A stretch of DNA of 19,750 nucleotides. Source: DASRBO01 sp035653595 (GTDB lineage: Bacteria > Actinomycetota > Acidimicrobiia > Acidimicrobiales > JAJPHE01). This document shows positions 15,794 through 19,750 of this stretch, in pieces. Below the pieces are notes generated by a model. That model saw nothing but the letters and a program-made list of their open reading frames with translations. It was not told the origin of the DNA and searched no databases. The DNA is taken from contig DASRBO010000186.1 of the NCBI GenBank assembly GCA_035653595.1, positions 1 to 19,750 on the forward strand. The letters run 5' to 3'. The position numbers and the translations under genes were made by a program. The first letter of the stretch is position 1, and every line of letters starts with the position of its first letter.

Positions 15794-16597
15794 CTACTGG
15801 CCGAGTTGGCGGGAGCGCTCGGTGGCCGCCGCCACGGCGTCGATGAAGGCGGCCCGGACGGCGCGCGACTCGAGCACCCGCAGGCCGGCGGCCGTGGTGC
15901 CCCCGGGCGAGGTGACCGCCGCCCGCAGCGCCTCCGGGGTCTCGCCCGTCTCGGCCAGCAGGCGGGCCGCCCCGAGCAGGGTGCCGACGGTCATGGCGGT
16001 GGCCTCGGGCCGGGGCAGGCCGGCGGCCACCCCCCCTTCGATCAGGGCCTCGGCCACCAGGAAGATGTAGGCCGGGCCGGAGCCGGACAGGCCGGTGGCG
16101 GCGTCGAGCAGCTTCTCCGGCAGGCGCACCACCCGGCCCACCGAGGCCAGCACCGCCTCGGCCCAGTCCTCGTCCTCCGGTCCCGCCGAGGCCGCCCGGC
16201 ACAGGGCCGACACCCCGGCGCCCACCAGGGCCGGGGTGTTGGGCATGGCCCGCAGCACGGCGGGGCCCGCCCCGGCGAAGGCCTGCAGGCTGGTGGTGGT
16301 GACCCCGGCGGCGATGGACAGGATCCGCCCGGCGCCGGCATCGACGGCGGTCCGGCAGGCGGCCTCCACGTCGGCCGGCTTGACGGCGATGACCGCCGCG
16401 GCCGCGGGGGTGGGCCTGGCTGCCACCGCCACGTCGGGGCAGGAGCGGGCCAGGGCCTCCCTCCGGGCGGGGTCGATCTCCAGCACGACGACCTCGCCGG
16501 GGGGCCGGCCGGCGGCGAGCATGCCCCTGACCAGGGCCTCGCCCATGCGCCCGCCCCCCACCACCAGCAAGCCGGACGCTCCGGTCGCTGCCGTCAC
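15794..16597 (-). CDS. proC: Pyrroline-5-carboxylate reductase
   Basis: This enzyme performs the last step of proline synthesis, reducing 1-pyrroline-5-carboxylate with NAD(P)H. The predicted length is 267 residues, normal for the family. The Rossmann motif LLVVGGGRMGEALVRGML (10-27), VKPADVE, RAMPNTPALVGAG (117-129), LSGSGPAY (170-177) and the signature VTSPGGTTAAGL (228-239) are clear. The start was set at the GTG at 16597, right before the Rossmann strand; a longer open frame to 16681 would run through both leader hairpins and translate to a Pro/Gly-rich sequence with no family match. Its leader is unusually structured. It sits before the small HTH gene, as in mycobacteria. Confidence 0.94.
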   Translation of the reverse strand: MTAATGASGLLVVGGGRMGEALVRGMLAAGRPPGEVVVLEIDPARREALARSCPDVAVAARPTPAAAAVIAVKPADVEAACRTAVDAGAGRILSIAAGVTTTSLQAFAGAGPAVLRAMPNTPALVGAGVSALCRAASAGPEDEDWAEAVLASVGRVVRLPEKLLDAATGLSGSGPAYIFLVAEALIEGGVAAGLPRPEATAMTVGTLLGAARLLAETGETPEALRAAVTSPGGTTAAGLRVLESRAVRAAFIDAVAAATERSRQLGQ

Positions 16598-16620
16598 CGC
16601 CCCGCCGGCGGAGGGCACAA

Positions 16621-16641
16621 CGGGGCCCGGCCCGGGCCCCG
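16621..16641. repeat. GC-only hairpin in the proC leader
   Basis: An eight-base stem (16621-16628 with 16634-16641) encloses a five-base loop. It lies 23 bases upstream of the proC GTG and just downstream of the larger inverted repeat. There is no T-run after it on either strand, so a classical intrinsic terminator is not indicated. GC hairpins of this size can occur by chance in such GC-rich DNA. Confidence 0.5.
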
Positions 16642-16658
16642 GCGGGCGGACGCGAGGC

Positions 16659-16724
16659 GGCCCGAGGAACCTCGCGACCACTTCGTACTTCCCCGAACGA
16701 AGTGGTCGTTCCGCACCTCGGGCC
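16659..16724. repeat. Large two-part inverted repeat between mshA-like gene and proC
   Basis: This 66-base imperfect palindrome has an outer 9-base stem (GGCCCGAGG at 16659-16667 with CCTCGGGCC at 16716-16724), 7-base internal loops, an inner 12-base perfect stem (16675-16686 with 16697-16708, CGACCACTTCGT on the + strand) and a 10-base loop. The inner arm is less GC-rich than its surroundings, which makes chance pairing less likely. It lies just downstream of the candidate proC promoter, so it would be in the 5' leader of proC, and it also follows the 3' end of the glycosyltransferase gene. It could be a terminator without a U-tail, a cis-regulatory leader, or a copy of a dispersed palindromic repeat. 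Confidence 0.8.
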
Positions 16725-16735
16725 TGCCTTCGGCC

Positions 16736-16764
16736 ACCCTACCGCCGCGCCCCGCGACGGGCAA
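16736..16764 (-). promoter_or_regulatory. proC: Candidate proC promoter
   Basis: On the - strand TTGCCC (16759-16764) and TAGGGT (16736-16741) are separated by exactly 17 bases, a reasonable housekeeping-sigma promoter for a high-GC actinobacterium. The predicted start near 16729 gives proC a leader of about 130 bases containing both hairpins. It lies in the gap after the glycosyltransferase stop at 16791. Confidence 0.45.
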
Positions 16765-16790
16765 GGGTTCTGCCGGCGCTCGGCCCGGTC

Positions 16791-18041
16791 CTAGGAGCAT
16801 TCGACCAGCTGGCTGGAGGCCAGCCGGTCGCACAGGCGCCGGAGGCGCTCCGCCGCCGTGGCCCAGCTGTACCCGAGGGCCATCCGGGCGGCGCCGGCGG
16901 CCATGGCCCGGGCCCGGCCGGGGTCGTCCAGCACGCTCCGGAGGGCAGCGGCGAAAGCGGCCGGTGAGCGGCGTTCGACCAGCAGCCCGGTCTCGCCGTG
17001 GCGCACCAGCTGGCGCAGGCCCCCCACCGCGCTGGCCACCACCGGGGTGCCGCAGGCCGCCGACTCCAGCGCCACCAGGCCGAAGGACTCCGACCGGCTG
17101 GGCACCACGCAGACGTCGGCTGCCCGGTAGTAGCTGGAGACCAGCTCGTGGGGCTGGGGGGGGACGAACCACACCCGGTGCGCCACCCCGAGCTCGGCGG
17201 CCAGCTTGCGCAGCCGCTCCATCTCGTGCACCCCGGCCCCGCCGCTGGGGCCCCCCACCACCACCAGGAAGGCGTCGGGTCGGCCCAACTCGGCCAGGGC
17301 GGCCACCGCCAGGTCCGCTCCCTTGAGGGGCTGGATGCGGCCGAGGAACAGGAGCATGGCGCCTTCGGCCGGCAGGCCCACCGCCCGCCGGGCCTGGGAC
17401 CTCCGGCCGGGGGAGAAGAAGGCGTGGTCGACCCCGAGGGGGACGATCTCGATGCGGTCCTCGGCCGCCCGGTAAAGCGAGGCCAGGTGCTCGGCCTCGG
17501 TCGGGTTGGAGGCCAGCACGGCGTCGGAACAGCCGATGACCCGCTCCTCGACCCCGGCACGGGCAGGGTCGTCGTCGTCGCCGGCCAGCCCGGCCTCCGC
17601 CTTCACCCGGGCCAGGGTGTGGAAGGTGCACACCAGCGGCAGGCCGAGGCGGTGCTTGAGCAGGTGACCGGCCTCGGCCGACAACCAGTAGTTGGCGTGG
17701 ATGGCCTCCACCCCGGTGAGGCCCTTGCCCCACGGACCGGCCTCGAGGCGGTCGGCCACGGCGTCGGCGAAGTCGCCGATGAACCCGCCCAGGGCCGACT
17801 TGGGGAGTACCTGCTCGGGCCCGGCCACGACGTGGTGCACCCGCAGGCCGGGCTCGACCGGCACCACCCGATCCAGATCGGGCGACCACGAGCGGACGAA
17901 CACGTCGCACTGGGTCCCCGAGCGGGCCAGGGCCGAGCACAGCTCCCGCACGTAGACGTTCATCCCCCCGCCGTCGCCCGTACCCGGCTGGGCCAGCGGG
18001 GAGGTGTGCATGGAGAGGACGGCGAGGCTGCGCCTGCTCAT
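16791..18041 (-). CDS. mshA: GT4-family glycosyltransferase, MshA-like (probable D-inositol-3-phosphate glycosyltransferase)
   Basis: This is a GT-B fold glycosyltransferase of 416 residues. The N-terminal SMHTSPLAQPGTGDGGGMNVYV (10-31 region) is the MshA hallmark; Lys81, Tyr118 in HANYWLS and TFHTLARVKAE match the inositol-phosphate-binding region as I recall it from C. glutamicum MshA. The C-terminal donor domain has LGRIQPLKGADLAVAAL and PSRSESFGLVALESAACGTP with the E-x7-E motif. MshA makes GlcNAc-Ins-P, the first intermediate of mycothiol. Other mycothiol genes are not in the window, so the exact product is inferred. ATG 18041 was chosen; TTG 18053 or GTG 18050 lie closer to a good GGAGGG site (18061-18066) and cannot be excluded. 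Confidence 0.8.
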   Translation of the reverse strand: MSRRSLAVLSMHTSPLAQPGTGDGGGMNVYVRELCSALARSGTQCDVFVRSWSPDLDRVVPVEPGLRVHHVVAGPEQVLPKSALGGFIGDFADAVADRLEAGPWGKGLTGVEAIHANYWLSAEAGHLLKHRLGLPLVCTFHTLARVKAEAGLAGDDDDPARAGVEERVIGCSDAVLASNPTEAEHLASLYRAAEDRIEIVPLGVDHAFFSPGRRSQARRAVGLPAEGAMLLFLGRIQPLKGADLAVAALAELGRPDAFLVVVGGPSGGAGVHEMERLRKLAAELGVAHRVWFVPPQPHELVSSYYRAADVCVVPSRSESFGLVALESAACGTPVVASAVGGLRQLVRHGETGLLVERRSPAAFAAALRSVLDDPGRARAMAAGAARMALGYSWATAAERLRRLCDRLASSQLVECS

Positions 18042-18054
18042 GAGCCCCACCAAG

Positions 18055-18441
18055 CTACTGCCCTCCGGCGCCGCCCTCCTCTGACCGGTGGCGGGCGCTG
18101 ACCAGGGAGCGGTAGTGCTCCACCAGGGCGGCCCGGCCCTCCTCGTCCAGGAGGGGGTCCCGCCGCAGGCGGGACTCGAACTCGGTGGCGGCCTCCTCGG
18201 GGGTGAACTCCTCGAGGATGCCGACCTGCAGGTAGAGCGTCTCGGCCGATATGGCCAGGCCCTTGGCTATGCGCTGCAGGGTCTGGGCCGATGGCCGGCG
18301 CAGGCCCCGCTCCACCTGGCTCAGGTAGGGGTTGGAGATGCCGGCCAGCTCCGACAGCCGCCGCACCGAAAGGCGCGAGGCGCGCCGCAGGTCGCGGATG
18401 ATCTCGCCTATGTCCCGCCGGCGCTGGGGATCGTCGCTCAC
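18055..18441 (-). CDS. XRE-family helix-turn-helix transcriptional regulator
   Basis: This is a 128-residue cytoplasmic DNA-binding protein. The N-terminal half is a Cro/C1-type HTH: IGEIIRDLRRASRLSVRRLS (11-30), then ELAGISNPYLSQVERGLRRP (31-50), where NPYLSQVERG is the recognition helix, and SAQTLQRIAKGLAISAETLY (51-70). The C-terminal ~55 residues are acidic and helical, with no sensor domain I recognise. It lies ten bases after the rsiG-like gene and ends two bases before the earliest possible start of the glycosyltransferase, so all three may be co-transcribed. The start is a GTG at 18441. Regulatory targets are unknown. Confidence 0.88.
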   Translation of the reverse strand: MSDDPQRRRDIGEIIRDLRRASRLSVRRLSELAGISNPYLSQVERGLRRPSAQTLQRIAKGLAISAETLYLQVGILEEFTPEEAATEFESRLRRDPLLDEEGRAALVEHYRSLVSARHRSEEGGAGGQ

Positions 18442-18451
18442 CCCGCCGGCG

Positions 18452-18982
18452 TCACCTCAAGAGGGTATCCACGGTGGCCTCGCCGCTGCGGTAGCGCCGG
18501 ACCAGCTCGGCGTGGATGGCGTCGAGCCGCTCGTGCAGGGCCCGCCGGCGCTCGGACACCTCCCGCTCCAGCCGGCGCAGGTCCCCCGCCATCGACTCGA
18601 GGTCGGCCTCGCTCAGCGAGGCCACGTCGGCCAGGCGGGCGGGGTCGACGACCCGGTCGACCTCGGCGGCCAGCTCGGTGGCCTCCTGGCCGGGGTCGAT
18701 GTGCTGGGGGAGACGGCCGGGCCCGGCGGTGCGCCCACCCTCGGCCAGGATCGACGGCAGCTCGTCCACCAGCGACTCGCCGGCGCCGGAGGACCGGTGG
18801 CGCCGCTCGGCCTCGACGATGTCGATCCGGCCCTGCAGCAGCCGGCGGACGTAGGACACCGCCACCTCGGCCCGCTGCAGCTCCTCCCGCTTGGCCCGCA
18901 CCTCGTCGGTGGTGCTGTCCGAGAGGCCGTCGAGGTACTGGGACCCCAGCAGTCGCTCGAGATCGGCCGGCTCTATGGGCAT
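18452..18982 (-). CDS. rsiG: RsiG-like c-di-GMP-binding anti-sigma factor
   Basis: This 176-residue helical protein is of the type often annotated as an aerial mycelium formation protein. In Streptomyces venezuelae, RsiG binds the sporulation sigma factor WhiG when loaded with c-di-GMP, using the motif E-x3-S-x2-R-x3-Q-x3-D in two helices. Here the first copy is exact (Glu39, Ser43, Arg46, Gln50, Asp54). The second is in the same register one hundred residues later with one change (Glu139, Ser143, Arg146, His150, Asp154). Long helices (about 26-60 and 125-165) flank a Pro/Gly-rich linker. No sigma factor gene is in the window. ATG 18982 has no Shine-Dalgarno; TACGAT at 18993-18998 could be a -10 for a near-leaderless transcript. 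The family call follows from the motif pair; function in this organism is inferred. Confidence 0.82.
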   Translation of the reverse strand: MPIEPADLERLLGSQYLDGLSDSTTDEVRAKREELQRAEVAVSYVRRLLQGRIDIVEAERRHRSSGAGESLVDELPSILAEGGRTAGPGRLPQHIDPGQEATELAAEVDRVVDPARLADVASLSEADLESMAGDLRRLEREVSERRRALHERLDAIHAELVRRYRSGEATVDTLLR

Positions 18983-19089
18983 GATGGGGCCGATCGTACC
19001 GTCGGGCGGCCACCGGCCGGAGCACGCCCCTGCCGGGTACCTCCCGCCGGAGCCCGCCGATCAGAGCGCCGCGGTCATCGGCTCCCCGG
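18983..19089. other. Gap between sodX-like and rsiG-like genes with a weak hairpin
   Basis: An inverted repeat, GCCGAT at 19056-19061 with ATCGGC at 19077-19082, lies just after the protease stop (- strand) and could mark the end of that transcript, but the stem is only six bases with a 15-base loop and no T-run. The remainder would hold the rsiG promoter. No -35 element is convincing. Confidence 0.25.
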
Positions 19090-19497
19090 TCAGCGGGGGC
19101 GCCGCAGCCGCCCCGAGCGGTCGGGCGGGTGGTAGCGGTAGATCGCCCGGCCCAGGACGAGCTCCTCCGGCACCGGGCCGAACTGGCGGCTGTCGGTGCT
19201 GGCGGCCGGGTTGTCCCCAGCGACCTCGACCCCGGTGGCGTGCACCGCGGACACCCGCTTGATGAGTAGGCGCCGGTGCTGGCGCGGATCCCGAAGGGCG
19301 ACCACGTCACCCTTCCGCGTCCGGACGCCAGCCAGCACCAGGAGGCGGTCACCGTCGGTCAGGCCGGGCTCCATGCTCGCCCCGCTGACCGTCACCCGCC
19401 GCAGTCGGGTCAGCGCCACCGCCGCCGCGGCCAGAACAGCCACGAGGAGGCCCATCGCCGCCCCGGCACCGGTCGATCTGGGGGGATTCGGGGTCAT
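19090..19497 (-). CDS. sodX: Nickel-type superoxide dismutase maturation protease (S26 signal peptidase family)
   Basis: This small membrane-anchored serine peptidase of 135 residues belongs to the S26 family, which removes the leader of NiSOD so the His1 amino group can bind nickel. A hydrophobic segment (about residues 14-30) is followed by the nucleophile Ser41 in VSGASMEPGL and the general base Lys80 in RRLLIKRVSAV. The C-terminal block AGDNPAASTDSRQFGPV with LGRAIYRY is typical of S26 enzymes. It is divergent from sodN, its presumed substrate gene, across a 146-base gap. The ATG at 19497 was chosen; Met15, at the start of the membrane segment, is an alternative. The S26 call is firm and the specific role follows from the adjacent sodN. 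Confidence 0.9.
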   Translation of the reverse strand: MTPNPPRSTGAGAAMGLLVAVLAAAAVALTRLRRVTVSGASMEPGLTDGDRLLVLAGVRTRKGDVVALRDPRQHRRLLIKRVSAVHATGVEVAGDNPAASTDSRQFGPVPEELVLGRAIYRYHPPDRSGRLRRPR

Positions 19498-19643
19498 TGG
19501 CCAGGGACTAGTCTGCGGGCGCGATCGGCCATGGAGGGCAGATCATCGCGGTTCACCACGGGCTGATGACGACGACCGCCAGCAGCCCGACGACATCCCG
19601 TCCCTCGGCAAAGACCAGTTTCCCGACGACAAGGAGTCTCGCC
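19498..19643. promoter_or_regulatory. Divergent sodX / sodN intergenic region
   Basis: These 146 bases should hold promoters for both genes. The palindrome GACTAGTC at 19507-19514 gives TAGTCT on the + strand, a possible -10 for sodN with a leader of about 120 bases, but no good -35 is seen. I looked for a Nur-type nickel operator (TTGCAA inverted repeat) and found none. The ten-base sequence CCCGACGACA occurs twice (19586-19595 and 19622-19631), possibly by chance. AAGGAG at 19631-19636 is the sodN ribosome binding site. Confidence 0.35.
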
Positions 19644-19750
19644 ATGCGCATTGCCTCCCGCCTCATCGCCGCTGTCGACCGGGTGAAGGCCCCGGCGGTG
19701 GCCCAGGCCCACTGCGACCTGCCCTGCGGCGTCTACGACCCCGCCCAGGC
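19644..19750 (+). CDS. sodN: Nickel superoxide dismutase, N-terminal part (runs off window)
   Basis: Only the first 35 codons are present. They encode a 22-residue leader followed by HCDLPCGVYDP, the nickel-hook motif of NiSOD, whose mature His1, Cys2 and Cys6 bind nickel. His23 of the precursor would become residue 1 after cleavage behind Ala22. The enzyme dismutates superoxide. The ATG at 19644 has a strong AAGGAG seven bases upstream. The leader contains Arg and Lys residues and is not a typical secretion signal, consistent with processing by the divergent protease in the cytoplasm. It is longer than the ~14-residue leader of Streptomyces NiSOD as I recall it. Identification is firm despite truncation. 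Confidence 0.95.
   Translation, partial: MRIASRLIAAVDRVKAPAVAQAHCDLPCGVYDPAQ

Noticed and set aside
16621..16641. GC hairpin as a Rho-independent terminator
   Set aside because: No T-run follows on either strand, and such stems are common by chance at this GC content.
14903..17326. A ~800-codon open frame on the + strand antisense to SAM hydrolase, proC and mshA
   Set aside because: It is low-complexity Pro/Arg/Gly translation covering four confident genes on the other strand; it is a GC artefact.
19586..19631. Ten-base direct repeat CCCGACGACA upstream of sodN as an operator pair
   Set aside because: The second copy runs into the ribosome binding site, the sequence is of common GC-rich composition, and there is no dyad symmetry.

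Overview
The window is a very GC-rich stretch of actinobacterial chromosome. Several independent features point to Actinomycetota: a 14-subunit-type nuo operon, a rex-hem operon, an mshA-like glycosyltransferase, a proC plus small excisionase-type HTH pair, an RsiG-type anti-sigma protein and a nickel superoxide dismutase with its protease. The precise group is inferred only; a deep-branching lineage such as Acidimicrobiia would fit. Most start codons are GTG or TTG and most genes overlap or nearly touch. Only two genes lie on the + strand. I see no rRNA, tRNA, CRISPR array, transposase or phage gene.

Layout. Positions 1-4511 (-) hold the promoter-proximal part of a complex I operon, nuoA-nuoB-nuoC-nuoD-nuoE-nuoF; nuoF runs off the left edge. 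Divergent from nuoA is a geranylgeranyl-reductase-family flavoprotein (4641-5894, +), probably a menaquinone side-chain reductase that works on the quinone pool complex I uses. It converges on, and overlaps by 34 bp, the end of a tetrapyrrole operon at 5861-13121 (-): rex, precorrin-2 dehydrogenase, hemA, hemC, cobA-hemD fusion, hemB, hemL. This operon takes glutamyl-tRNA to uroporphyrinogen III and has both activities needed to branch to siroheme. A good candidate Rex operator lies just upstream of rex, so the NADH/NAD+ ratio would set its expression.

Positions 13211-16597 (-) hold proC, a small HTH protein, an S-adenosylmethionine hydrolase (DUF62) and an acyl-CoA-ligase-like enzyme. The last three are tightly packed, and the SAM hydrolase has no ATG, GTG or TTG start that keeps its conserved N-terminus. 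The proC leader contains a large two-part inverted repeat and a second GC hairpin. Upstream are an MshA-like glycosyltransferase, an XRE regulator and an RsiG homologue with two c-di-GMP-binding signature motifs. The right edge has a nickel-SOD maturation protease (-), divergent from the first 35 codons of sodN (+).

Overall these are conserved housekeeping and redox-linked genes. I did not find a convincing undescribed multi-gene system. The observations most worth following are the RsiG motif pair, the structured proC leader, the SAM hydrolase start and the Rex box.
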